64,000 nucleotides of DNA from Neoconidiobolus thromboides FSU 785 (lineage: Eukaryota > Entomophthoromycota > Entomophthoromycetes > Entomophthorales > Neoconidiobolaceae): contig MU626315.1 of assembly GCA_025603075.1 (NCBI GenBank), positions 47,840 to 111,839 on the forward strand, in the 5' to 3' direction. Within the stretch, counting starts at the first letter, position 1; every line of letters starts with the position of its first letter. This document shows positions 23,930 through 34,532 of the stretch, piece by piece. The notes under the pieces were generated by a model, which was not told the DNA's origin, did no database searches, and saw only the letters and a list, made by a program, of their open reading frames with translations. The position numbers were made by a program, and so were the translations under genes.

Positions 23930-24686
23930 TTAGTTTGTTTTATTGATTGGTAAGGTACTCATTTTAAAAAAATTGGGTAGCATATTCTTTAATAAACCTG
24001 ATCGACGATTGTCATTATTATTATCAGCTAAAAAATTAAATATTAATATTTAATAACAAATAACAATATAAACTTCATCTTACCATTATTTGTAGGTAAC
24101 ATATCACTGGGAGATTGTAAAGCTAAGAAATAAGCAATTGGTACGGACCAAATAATTAAAATAAAAAAAGCGAGAAATTCTAAGTTAGCATTATAAATAT
24201 GTGGTAAATTTAAAAAATAAAAAAACCAAACAAAATGGTTCACTATACATGTTACTATTAATAACACAAACTTAATAGAGGTTGGTGATAATAAAGGAAA
24301 TGAAGTTTGATTGTTAAGGTAAATAAGTTGGCTAATTAAACCAACAATGGTAGGTATCAATGGATATCCATCAAATAAACAGAGGAGGATGTGGAATAAA
24401 ATAATTATCTATATATATATTATAAAATTAAGATGTGTTAATTTATTTTAAAATAATAATTATATACTTACATAGCTTAAATAAACTATAATTTTTTTAC
24501 TTAATAAAGTATATTCTTCTATTAATTCACTTGCTTTAACTACACCACAAGCTAAATAAATCAATAAATTAAAAATATATTCTTTATATTATTATTTTAT
24601 AGTAAATTATTACCAATACAAAATAAAGTTAAAAATAAAATAAGAACTACACCTAATGCTGTTATTATTTCACTTATTATTAACAT
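23930..24686 (-). CDS. Tex261/Svp26 family ER-Golgi membrane protein
   Basis: CDS complement(join(23930..24027,24084..24408,24472..24551,24614..24686)), 576 nt, 191 aa, phases consistent. Landmarks: KASELIEEYT, matching 'LAELIEEYT' of Tex261; LSPTSIKFVLLIVTCIVNHF followed by VWFFYF; LAFFILIIWSVPIAYFLAL then SPSDMLPT, matching '[20 protein letters not shown]'. Four membrane segments are apparent. Yeast Svp26 is a COPII cargo adaptor that recruits several type II membrane proteins (mannosyltransferases, Pho8) for ER exit. The Asn-rich tail is lineage-specific. It converges on BCKDHB with 85 bp between stop codons. Confidence 0.85.
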
Positions 24687-25140
24687 TTTAATTGACTTTT
24701 AGATTGAATTTTAAAATGATAAAATGTTGAGTTTAAAAATTCAAAGAAAAAGTTTTTAAAATGACGTAAAATAGATTTAATCTTAATAATTAGCTGCTTC
24801 TTTTAATAATAATATAAAGAATAGAGAAATGAAAACTAGAAATAAAATAAATTTGAATATTATTATATTAATTTAATTAATTAATTAGAACTAAAAATAT
24901 GTTATAATTAATATAACAACATTAGTTTACCATAATAATTTCCTAACTAATTTAAGTTATGATTTTTTATATTTTTTATAATAACATTATCCTTCAGTTT
25001 AATTTACTTTCAATTAGTCTAGCCAATGATAGTTAGCCAACTATTAAAATTAGGAATAATCTTATGTATAATAATATAAAACATAAATCAAATTAACTTT
25101 TTTCAAAACTCAATATTTTCTAATTTTAAGAAATAAAAAT

Positions 25141-26399
25141 ATGGCCGAACGTGAACTTAAAGATACAATTGTATTGTTTGATGTTGATGGTACTCTTACC
25201 CCATCTAGATTAGTAAGTTCTAAAAAGAAAAAAGAAAAAAAGAAAAATTTAATTAAATCTAATTAATTAGTCAATTGAAAATGATATGCTTGAAACATTA
25301 AGGGCATTAAGAAAGAAAGTAACTATTGGTTTTGTTGGTGGTTCTGATCTTAGTAAACAAGTTGAACAAATTGGAGATGATGGTTAGTAGAAATTTAATC
25401 GAAAATTTACTATTAATATTAATTATTTTATTTTTTAAAATTTAGTTTTATCTTTATTTGATTATTCATTCCCAGAAAATGGTCTTCAATTTTATAGGGG
25501 TAAAGAATTAGTTTCTAGTGCTGTAAGCTTTAATTATTATTGAATTTGAATTTTATAAATAATAATTTATAATTTTAATTCTTTTAGAAATTTATTGAAG
25601 TTATTGGTGAAGAAAAGTATAAAAACTTAGTTAACTTTATCTTAAAATATATTGCTGATTTAGATATTCCAGTTAAAAGGTAACTTTAAATTAGTTTATT
25701 TTATATGTAAACATTATATTAATATATTAAATTTATTAGAGGTACTTTTGTTGAGTTTCGTAATGGTATGATTAATGTATCACCAATTGGTCGTAGTTGT
25801 AGGTAAATTAGTTATTATTAGAATCAAAATAATTGAATATTAATATTAATATTTGTTAATTTAGTCAACAAGAAAGAAAAGCATTTTTTGAACTTGATAA
25901 AGTAAATTTATTATTATTATTATAAATATTAATAATTAATATTAATAACTGATAATAATAGGTACAAAATATTCGTAAAAAAATGGTAGAAGCACTTAAA
26001 GAGAAATTCAGTGATTACAATCTTACTTATTCTATTGGTAAATTATTAATATAATAATCTAGAATAGTTTATTTTAATATTCATTTTATTTATTAAATTA
26101 AATTAATTAGGGGGTGAAATTTCACTTGATATTTTCCCTAAAGGTTGGGATAAAACTTATTGTTTAAATCATGTTAAAGGAGAAGGTTTTAAAACTATTT
26201 ATTTCTTTGGTGATAGAACTGAAATGGTAATTAATAATAATGATAATAATAATAAATTAATTAATATATAATAAATTAATTAATATATAATTAGGGAGGA
26301 AATGATTATGAAATTTATAGTCACCCAGAAGTTATTGGGCAAACAGTCAAAAATCCAAATGATACTATTAATCATCTTAGAAAATTATTTCTCAGTTAA
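25141..26399 (+). CDS. SEC53: Phosphomannomutase (Sec53/PMM2)
   Basis: CDS join(25141..25212,25271..25382,25446..25522,25588..25679,25740..25802,25865..25901,25962..26037,26111..26226,26295..26399), 750 nt, 249 aa, all phases closing. The HAD nucleophile motif DVDGT is at residues 14-18 ([12 protein letters not shown]). Others: [61 protein letters not shown] and [16 protein letters not shown]. It converts mannose-6-phosphate to mannose-1-phosphate in the cytosol for GDP-mannose, glycosylation and GPI anchors. The second intron has a GTTAGT donor, where most introns here start GTAA. Divergent from Tex261 with 454 bp between starts. Confidence 0.93.
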
Positions 26400-26786
26400 A
26401 TTTTAAATAAATAAAAATTTAAGGTTTATGAATTATATTTTAGTTAAATATTATAAAAAATAATCATTATTATTTCTATTAAAGATTAAAGATTGAAGAT
26501 TTATTTAGCCTATGTTTTATTTTATATTTTATTTTATATTTTATTTTATTTTATTTTGTAAAAATAATACAAAATACGGGGATGTATTTTTAAGAATTTT
26601 ATTAAATTTCTCCACTCAAATAGTGTTTAGAAAATAGAAAAAATAATAAAGCCAAAAAAACATCCCCCATATATTACTCAATAATAACAATAATTAATAG
26701 AAGGAAGATAATTTTCAACTTTAATAATATTCAAAAGTCAAAATAATTGAAATAAGTTGAAATTTCGTTATATTTTCGGGTTTCAT
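26400..26786. other. Intergenic with one MITE copy
   Basis: A short TATTTTATTTTAT tract (about 26516-26557) is followed by the MITE copy at 26577-26669. No gene. Confidence 0.5.
26577..26669 (-). repeat. ~100-bp TIR element (MITE-like), copy 3, reverse
   Basis: CGGGGATGTATTTTTAAGA at one end and AAAAACATCCCCCA at the other; shortened in the middle relative to consensus. The only copy between 20.9 and 41.9 kb. Confidence 0.75.
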
Positions 26787-27795
26787 TTAATTGTCCATTA
26801 CTCTAAACATTATTGAGTGAAAAGCTTCTCTTCTTACTTCATCAAATTCATTAACAAAAAAAGATATATCTTTTTGAATCTCATTAATACTATTTAAAAA
26901 CAATCTCTTAATTCAGTTAAGCCTAAACATTAATTAAAGTTAATAAACTATAATGAAGTTAAATACCATAATGATTGATGTTGATTATTTATTATTGTTG
27001 CTATTGTATTATTTATATTATATTGTTTAATTTGAATTTTTCTATTATTTTTATCAACTATTGAATCTAACAGTAATCTCTTTTTATTATCTATTTTCCA
27101 TTTATTATCCCAGTACTTTTCTTCAAAATAGCACCTTGCTTTTTTCGGATTCCATAAAATGGATGTTTGATTTAATAAATAATTGATGATAAAGTCCTCT
27201 TCTTTATTACTATTTTTCTTTTTATTATGATATTCAAATAAAGAGATCTTTTTAGCTTTATTGATGAGTGAAATCTCTCTAAAATCCATAAAGTTTACTT
27301 TGGGACTTTGAAATAGTTCATCTTCTGAATTATTATTATTGATTATATCATCTTCTATTTCAAAATTATTATCATATAATAAATTAGCATCAAAGCACTC
27401 ATTTTCATTTAACAAAAATTGATCTTGTATACTCCGCTCCTCACTTGGCTTCCTTTTCTGTTTATAATCTTCTTTAATCACCTCCAACGTTTGAAACAAA
27501 ACTTCATAATCCACTTTGTTTTTTATAGAGCATTGTTTAATATGTTGAAACCTCAATATTGTGTTCTCAACTATAAATTTATTACCAATTTTTAACTGCT
27601 TCCAAAATTTGTTACAAATAAGACAAGTATCTAAAATACTAAGGTAATCATAGTCAGTAGTATCAATTAAATTATTTTTACGTTTATTAGCAAGAGAAGT
27701 GGAAATGGGAGTATTAAGACAATTGTTAATGTGTTTGGATTGGGAAGTTAGATTGAAAAAAGTTAAATTTTTCAAACAAATGGGACAAGTCACAG

Positions 27796-27847
<52 letters not shown>

Positions 27848-28177
27848 TACAAGGATATATTTCTTATTAGCACTAGTAGTATTATCATTACTATTATTCC
27901 CTTCTGTCCTTTTCCTTTTCTTTTTAATCCTATTTAGTAAAGATAAACAAGAACTCATGGATTGATTAATTTTCCTTTCTTTTTCCTCATTAAAATCGAG
28001 TAAACTTAATTCTCTTCGTATACTTTGATCGGAATAACTACTATTGAATGAAAGCGAAGTGCTAAGGCTAGTGCTGTGTTCGCTATTAACGATGGCATTT
28101 GAGGCGGTATTAGTTTTAATATTGTTATTGTTATTGTTATTGTTATTGTTATTGTTATTGTTGATAGTTGAATCCAT
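26787..28177 (-). CDS. SLX4-like protein with two UBZ zinc fingers (tentative)
   Basis: The main exon is complement(26967..28177), ATG at 28177. Read without splicing the frame stops at 26948 (409 aa). A likelier end splices at 26966 (GTATTT) to an acceptor AAATAG at 26890, adding INEIQKDISFFVNEFDEV then RREAFHSIMFRVMDN and stopping at 26787. Finger 1: C131-x2-C134-x14-H149-x3-C153 (CPICLKNL ... SKHINNCLN). Finger 2: C185-x2-C188-x23-H212-x3-C216 (CLICNKFW ... RFQHIKQCSIKNKV). The second resembles the UBZ4 segment of SLX4 ('HLKQCAVK'). SLX4 is a scaffold for structure-specific endonucleases. Poly-Asn runs occur at residues 6-19 and 111-126. No classical C-terminal SLX1-binding domain was recognised. 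Divergent from the Zn2Cys6 gene. Confidence 0.6.
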
Positions 28178-28739
28178 GGGTATATATAATTAGATTATAA
28201 TTGAATCAATAGTTTTAAGTTCTATTTTTATATAGGGTATTTTTTCGGGATTTTACTTTGAATTGTTGTTAGTTGTATTATGTTATATTCTCTTGAAACT
28301 TCTATTGTTTTGTAATCTTTTTTTAATAGAAATGTAAAATAAAATATTCATTTCATTTTTTAAAATTAGAAAATTACGGCAATTGAAATTGGAACTCAAT
28401 GAATGAATGAATAATTAGTTTAATATTTGAAATAAGATGAAATTGTTTTTTAATTTTTATAGATTTAAGCTTTTATCACATTGATTATAAAATTAAATTG
28501 ATATATAAGATCAACATTATTAATAAAAACAATAGTTATTATTTATCTACTAATATTAATAAAAAAACCAGCTTTTCATTTTAATAATAAATAGAATCAA
28601 ATTAAATTTAATCTACCAATCAAATTTGAAATATCTATTCACCTTAATTATTTTAAAAAATAATTTACCATTTTATTTTATTTTATTTTTATAATTTAAT
28701 ATAACATTAACAATTTGAATCCAGATAAATTTGTATTAT
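28178..28739. promoter_or_regulatory. Divergent promoter region (SLX4-like / Zn2Cys6 factor)
   Basis: 562 bp between the divergent starts; AT-rich with poly-T tracts; no motif could be named. Confidence 0.35.
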
Positions 28740-29424
28740 ATGCAAAAGCGAACCAGTTCAAGTATCCAACCGAATCTAAGTCATTATTATTCTGTTATAA
28801 AAACACAATCATTTCAATCTACCCAACCTATTCATAATACCAACAACAATACAATACAATCTAATTCAACATCAAATCTTCCTAATCCTTATCAATCTAC
28901 TTTATTACCCTTACCATTTCGTGCATGTGATGAATGCCGGTATCGTAAAGTTAAGTGTCAACGTCAAGATGAATTAATGAATTGTGAATTATGCGTTAAA
29001 AAGGGCTTAAATTGTAAGTTTAATAATCCAGTATTAAAAAGAGGTCCTAAGGTTAATAAAGAAAGGGAGAAAGAAGTAGTAGAAAATGAAAATGTATTCA
29101 AGGAGCGGGATGGAGGGCAAAATAAAAGTAATAAGAGGAGTAAGAAAAAAAATACTGAAAGTGAAAAAAAGTTAGAATTTGGGAATGATAACAGAGTTTA
29201 TTATAATAATAGCAATAATAATAGTAACAATAATAGTAATAACAATAATGAATTTAATTTGTCAAAATTAAAACTTAATAAAAAGATAACAATGAACAGG
29301 TCATTATCAACGAATCTAGAATTATTGAAGCCAATGACATCAATGTCAATGAAGAATGGTAATAATAATAATAATAATTTAAAAACAATGATGAATAGTA
29401 TGAATTTAATAAAACCAATGGCAA

Positions 29425-29489
<65 letters not shown>

Positions 29490-29711
29490 TTCAGTGGATT
29501 TAATAATATTAATAATTATAATAATATATATTTATCTTCAACAAATAATTCAAATACAAATACTATGGATTTAAGGTCAAATAAACCTTGCATTATATCT
29601 ACAATAAAAGAAGATAATTTCGGTAGTTTAAAAATTAGTATTAATTGTAATGGAAATAAAACTGGACATTTCTTAATTTTATCAAAACAATCTCAACAAA
29701 TAGGAAAAGAA

Positions 29712-29771
<60 letters not shown>

Positions 29772-30224
29772 TATCAAGAAATAGCTAGTTTGAATTTAAA
29801 TAATCATCCATTTAATTTCCTAACTACAACAACACTGGAAGACTATCCAATATTAAAAGAAAATTTAAGTAGTCAACAAATCTATATAATATTAGTATAC
29901 TTTGATCGTATAATTCAACAATATCCACCACTTGATATAAATTCCTTTTTAGAACAATTAAAAAATAAAATGAGCATTTCTTTTTTATTCTTATTAAATT
30001 GTTTATCAGCAATAACTTGTCAATGTATGAAAAATATGAATGTAAGGTTTGATTGTACTCAATTTTATTTTAAAGCATTAGAAATTTGGTTCTTTTATTT
30101 TCAAGAGAGAAAGGAAAAGGTAGAAAAGAAAGGGACTGATGATGTTGAAATAAATAATTGGATGTATGGGAAATTGTTGTTAATGTCTTTAAAGCCTAAT
30201 TTAACTACAATACAAAATCAATGA
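28740..30224 (+). CDS. Zn2Cys6 (Gal4-type) transcription factor, Asn-rich
   Basis: Single exon of 494 aa from the ATG at 28740. The binuclear cluster is complete: C63-x2-C66-x6-C73-x8-C82-x2-C85-x6-C92 (CDECRYRKVKC ... CELCVKKGLNC), followed by a basic linker. Long Asn runs encoded by (AAT)n lie at about 29430-29489 and 29712-29771. The C-terminal part (YPILKENLSSQQIYIILVYF then DRIIQQYPPLD ... FLEQLKNKM) resembles the start of the fungal-specific transcription factor region, but the frame stops soon after. So either the regulatory domain is short, or further exons or a truncation follow; no convincing downstream exon was found before the R-SNARE gene. Confidence 0.82.
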
Positions 30225-30469
30225 ATCAATTTAGTATTATCATATAATATGAATATTATTGGTTAATTTGAAATTTTAAGTTATCAATTATTTTTGCTTA
30301 TTTTTGAGTATTTTTTTGAACTTACTTAATTTGTTGAAATTCAGATTTGAAATTAATTGAATTTTTTATTAAGAACAATAAATCAAATATTGCAATTTTG
30401 TTTAAATAAATCTATTTTTTTCTCTTTTTTATTTAATTTATTTATTAATTTAATTTTAAGATTTTTAAT

Positions 30470-31099
30470 ATGTAAGTTTATTTAAATTTTATTTTATAAT
30501 AACTGATATTAATATCAATATTAATATTATTAATAATAGGACCCTAATAACTTCAACCTCAACCTCAACCTCAACCTCCATTTCAACATTACCTCGGGAA
30601 GGCAAAGATACAGAAAATGAAGAACAAAAAACGTTATTAATAAAACAACAATTAGATGAAGTGACATTAATAATGCGAGAAAATATCTCTAAAGCTTATA
30701 ATAATTTAGAAATTGTTGAAGAATTAGACAGAAATATTGGTAAGTTAATATCATTTATTTATTATTTTTATAATGATGAAAAAGATATGATTTAGATGTT
30801 GAATATGAGTGAATTTATTAATTTATTTTTATTGTTAGAGGATATTGAAGCGAATTCAACAGACTTTAGAAATACGGCTAAAGAATCTCGATTAAAAACA
30901 TTTATGAAAGAATGGAAATTAAAATTAATAATTGGTGGTAGTATTTTTTTTGTTTTAGCTTGCATTATAAGTAAGTTAAATTGCTCTATATTCTATGTTA
31001 TATGTTATTTATATTAATTTTTAACTAATAGCTGGTTTTACTTTATATGCGGTTCATCATGAATATATTAAAAATGAGAATAATAAAAAAAAAGGTTAA
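30470..31099 (+). CDS. R-SNARE-like (synaptobrevin/VAMP) protein; start codon split by an intron
   Basis: CDS join(30470..30471,30540..30739,30839..30970,31032..31099), 402 nt, 133 aa. Exon 1 would supply only AT before a GTAAGT donor, and the G of the start codon comes from 30540. Without this, the first ATG in frame is inside the SNARE motif. The SNARE helix reads QLDEVTLIMRENISKAYNNL then EIVEELDRNI|EDIEANSTDF, aligning with the VAMP pattern 'QVDEVVxIMRxNVDKVLERD'. It is followed by KEWKLKL and a C-terminal membrane anchor IIGGSIFFVLACII. The residue at the zero layer (Arg in R-SNAREs) appears to be Asn (the second N of AYNN). VAMPs drive vesicle fusion. A Thr/Ser repeat (TSTSTSTS) precedes the helix. 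Ends 50 bp from a convergent gene. Confidence 0.75.
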
Positions 31100-31149
31100 A
31101 ATTAACTATAAGAATATAATAAAAAAGAATATAAAATTAATATGTTTAT

Positions 31150-32444
31150 TCAAATTGTTCCTTTAATTAAGCAAAAGCCAATATAAGCAGCAATTACTAG
31201 GAGATAAATGGAACTAGGAATATAAAAAATGGTATGAAATTTTTCTATATTACCAACAAAATAAAATAATATAATATTCATCCCAATTAATATACTTTTC
31301 CAATATTTTCCCAGATACTTCTGATAACACTCTGCATAAGAATAATTGATTAAAAACAAACATAAATAACCAAAATAAAATAATTGAAAATTCATTTTAG
31401 ATTGAAATAAACTTGTAGTTGTACTATGTAATATAACTAATAATTCCAATAGAATAAGATTCGAATTATGTTGTTGAGTAAATGAGGTTGAGGTTTGATA
31501 AATTAATATTAATTGATAATAATAGCCAATTAAAAAGGCAATATTGCAACCTATTGGATGATACCAAAAGTTAAGTATACTACCAAAACTACATAAGTAC
31601 GAATGAATTTGGAAAACAAACTAATTAAAAATAACTATGTTAATAGGAACAAGTGGGAAATAGTTATTACCTGTTTAAAATTTAACCAGGAAAGGGTAGT
31701 TGGTTTATAAGACAAAATTAAACCACGTTCATTACTTTTTAATATTACAATAATTATCAGAATTAATGTTACTGAAAATAAAGCTATTATTTCATGTAAA
31801 TCAATAGCTAAACCTAAATAAATATTAATATTAATATTAATATTAATGTTAACTTTATTTTTATTTTATTTATTATTTATTATTTACCATCATAATATTT
31901 AATATTTAAATAAAATTTCATACAAATAAAAAAGAAATTAATAAATTTCATCCGATTATTATAATAATTAATTAATGATTGATTATTTTGTTTATCTTTA
32001 AATTTAGTTAATTTCATTAATTTAAATATAAAGATAAATTGAATTAATTGGTGACTTAGATAACCTAATAAAATAAATTTAATAAATTAATTTATTTTAC
32101 ATTTTGAATAACTAATATTCATTACCTAACCATAAATATCCTCTAATAAACGAATGAGGCGTAACTGATTGCCATGGGTATATTATTTGGCCTTCAATTT
32201 TTCCTAAGATTGGATGACCCTTTTTAAAATAAATATTATAAAATAAATATTATAAAATAAATATTATAAAATATAAATTATAAAATATTAATTAATTTAC
32301 CAAATAATTTAAACTATTTCTCATTGGTGTTAAATTAGTTAAATTAAAATAATGTGATTGAGTATTATCATAAGTAATATAATACATTAATAAAACTATA
32401 ATGAAATTAGATATTAATATTATATTATATTCTTTTGACAACAT
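31150..32444 (-). CDS. Multipass membrane protein, family not recognised
   Basis: CDS complement(join(31150..31620,31671..31813,31888..32064,32126..32219,32301..32444)), 1029 nt, 342 aa, phases consistent. Hydropathy suggests about seven to eight membrane segments: ISNFIIVLLMYYI near the N-terminus, HQLIQFIFIF, IALFSVTLILIIIVIL, IGCNIAFLIGYYYQLILIY, LILLELLVILHST, FQLFYFGYLCLFLI, SILIGMNIILFYFVG, SIYLLVIAAYIGFCLI. Conserved-looking polar motifs are YPWQSVTPHSFIRGYLWLGY, AIDLHEI and SILNFWYHPIGCN. The His-rich WYHP segment next to a membrane helix may mark an active or metal site, but no family could be assigned. It converges on the R-SNARE gene. Confidence 0.7.
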
Positions 32445-32600
32445 AATTTTATAAATTTAATTGATAAAAATAAAAAACAACCACTTTTATATTAATTTTT
32501 TTCAACTTTATTTATATCCCTTTTCGGGTAATAGTAAAACTCTGTGAGCACATTAAAAAATTAAGCCTCAAAATTTATTTTCTTGTCTTCAATTCCCTTT

Positions 32601-32993
32601 TCAATATTTCCCATATACTCTATTCAAGTTAAACTTGATTAATTTTTTAGTTAATGTTTGTGCTTGATGAACCAAATCCATTACTTTATCATTAATATCT
32701 TCATATTGCTTATCCTCCTTATCTACAACTAATCTTTGCATACATAATAATTGAATTTCTTGTTTAATTAAACTTAATTTAAATAATAAATGCTGTTCTT
32801 TAGTATCAAATTGATATTGAGAAAGGAGGGTAGAGAGTTTATATTGAGAAGTTTCTAATTCACGCTCTTTAAGGAGATAGTTGATAGGGGTTGGCTGACG
32901 GAGGAGGTGCTCTAAAGCAACAGTGTGATGTAATACTTGATGAAGCAAATCAAGGGTTTGTTGAGTTTGGGAATCTGGATTGAAATTCATCAT
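32601..32993 (-). CDS. Small helical protein, unrecognised
   Basis: Single exon, 130 aa, starting MMNFNPDSQTQQTLDLLHQV. Almost entirely predicted helix with heptad-like Leu spacing (LLHQVLHHTVALEHLLR; LLFKLSLIKQEIQLLCMQRL), then IKFNLNRVYGKY. No membrane segment or signal peptide. It could be a coiled-coil subunit of a larger complex (size and character resemble small Mediator or kinetochore subunits), but no family motif was recognised. Same strand as, and 156 bp upstream of, the membrane protein gene. Confidence 0.65.
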   Translation of the reverse strand: MMNFNPDSQTQQTLDLLHQVLHHTVALEHLLRQPTPINYLLKERELETSQYKLSTLLSQYQFDTKEQHLLFKLSLIKQEIQLLCMQRLVVDKEDKQYEDINDKVMDLVHQAQTLTKKLIKFNLNRVYGKY

Positions 32994-34532
32994 ATTTAGT
33001 TAAACGTAGACGTTTTTTTAATAAAATGTTATAGTGAATGTAGGAAGTTTTATTTATATACTTTTTTTTGATTTTTTTTAAGGGATGAAACCCTTTTTTT
33101 AGCTGTTGACATCATCGCTTTTGGTAAGTGATTAATTGCCTTTATTTTTAAGGGAGTAGTAAAAATAGTTTTAGGCTTTTTTTGGGTAGGCTTAAGTTTA
33201 TTTTGAATTTATTTTATAGTCCTTATTTATTTTATATTTAAATAGTAAACAAAAATAATATATCATTTAAAATTGATGACTACTTTATTTTAAACAATCA
33301 GCTAACCTTATTTGAATTTATAATATTTATTTAAAATAAGATTGATTCAACTATTAAATTTAATATAAACTTTTAAAATAGCTAAAAAAACTGAATATTA
33401 ATAAAATATCTAAATAATTAATTACCAATAATATTGTCACGTTGATGTTAATTCATATTATACCGATTTCTTTTTCTGTTTTATATACAGTAAATCAATT
33501 AACTGATAGTATTGTGTATGTAAATCATAAGGACTTTCAGACTTTTAAGTCCAATGACGTACCAACTGATATGTTGGTATAAGGCAAGGCAAACCAAATG
33601 CCTAATCAAAGTAGTGGAAAATTTTAAACTATTTCTAAATAAGTTTAATATAAATAATATACTTTAGACTAAGTTAACTATACTAATAGAAATAATAAAG
33701 TTAAAAAGCATAAATTCATTTCAGAAAGTAAATAACAAAAACTTTCAATAAAGAGAGATTCCAGAGGAAGAAATTCAATCGCTTATATACTTTCTATAAG
33801 TGTAAAACGCATTAACTTATTACATTGTCTGTTTAAACTTAATGCATATCACCAAAGTTAGTAATAACTTTGATATTAGTCTTCTTCACATCGCTCTCTA
33901 AAATGGATTCGACTCGTAATAAAAACCTTATTTGATTGTAGCATCCAACTTTGGAAAGTAAGGAATTTAATTAATGGTACTAGTAGCAACTAACAAATAA
34001 AAAATACATCTATATAATCAAATGAACTCTTTTTATAAAAAATTGACGGTGAACAAAAGAATTGTTTCTTTCGCATTATTAATAAAACACTATTATAGTA
34101 TATGCTATATTTCAGAGATCTATCGATATGTCTTATACCTTTTTCTTTTATCTCTTAACCTTCTTTTTTTGTTTATTAAATTAGCCATAGGCAAATGTTT
34201 TTTCTAATTCAGTATTTAACTAATAACTATTTGAAATTCTATTCTAATACTCAATTTAGCAAATCAAAATTGAACTTCAAGGATTGTGAAACAGTGCTTA
34301 AATTTAGTTTTTATAATTTAATTTCCTTTGTTTTTTAAGCGTAATTAACAAAAAGGAAACCCTTTAATTCATTATTAATAAGAATTAAAAAAAGTTAGAT
34401 AGGAGAGCAAGCTTGTTTTGATATTAGATAGGTAAGAAAAAAATTTAATTAATCTATTCTTTTTTAAATACTACAATTTACAAAATAGAAACTGATAATT
34501 ATTTGACTAATTGGCTTTCATTTTAATACTCA
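32994..34532. other. AT-rich gap with a double hairpin, no gene seen
   Basis: About 1.5 kb between the small helical protein and the HTH-array gene. Marks the switch from the intron-rich to the intronless part. Contains two short perfect stem-loops (33531-33579) described separately. Confidence 0.45.
33531..33579. repeat. Two adjacent short stem-loops
   Basis: GGACTT (33531-33536) pairs with AAGTCC (33547-33552), and TACCAAC (33560-33566) pairs with GTTGGTA (33573-33579). The segment is richer in GC than its surroundings. Could be a small structured RNA or chance. Confidence 0.3.
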
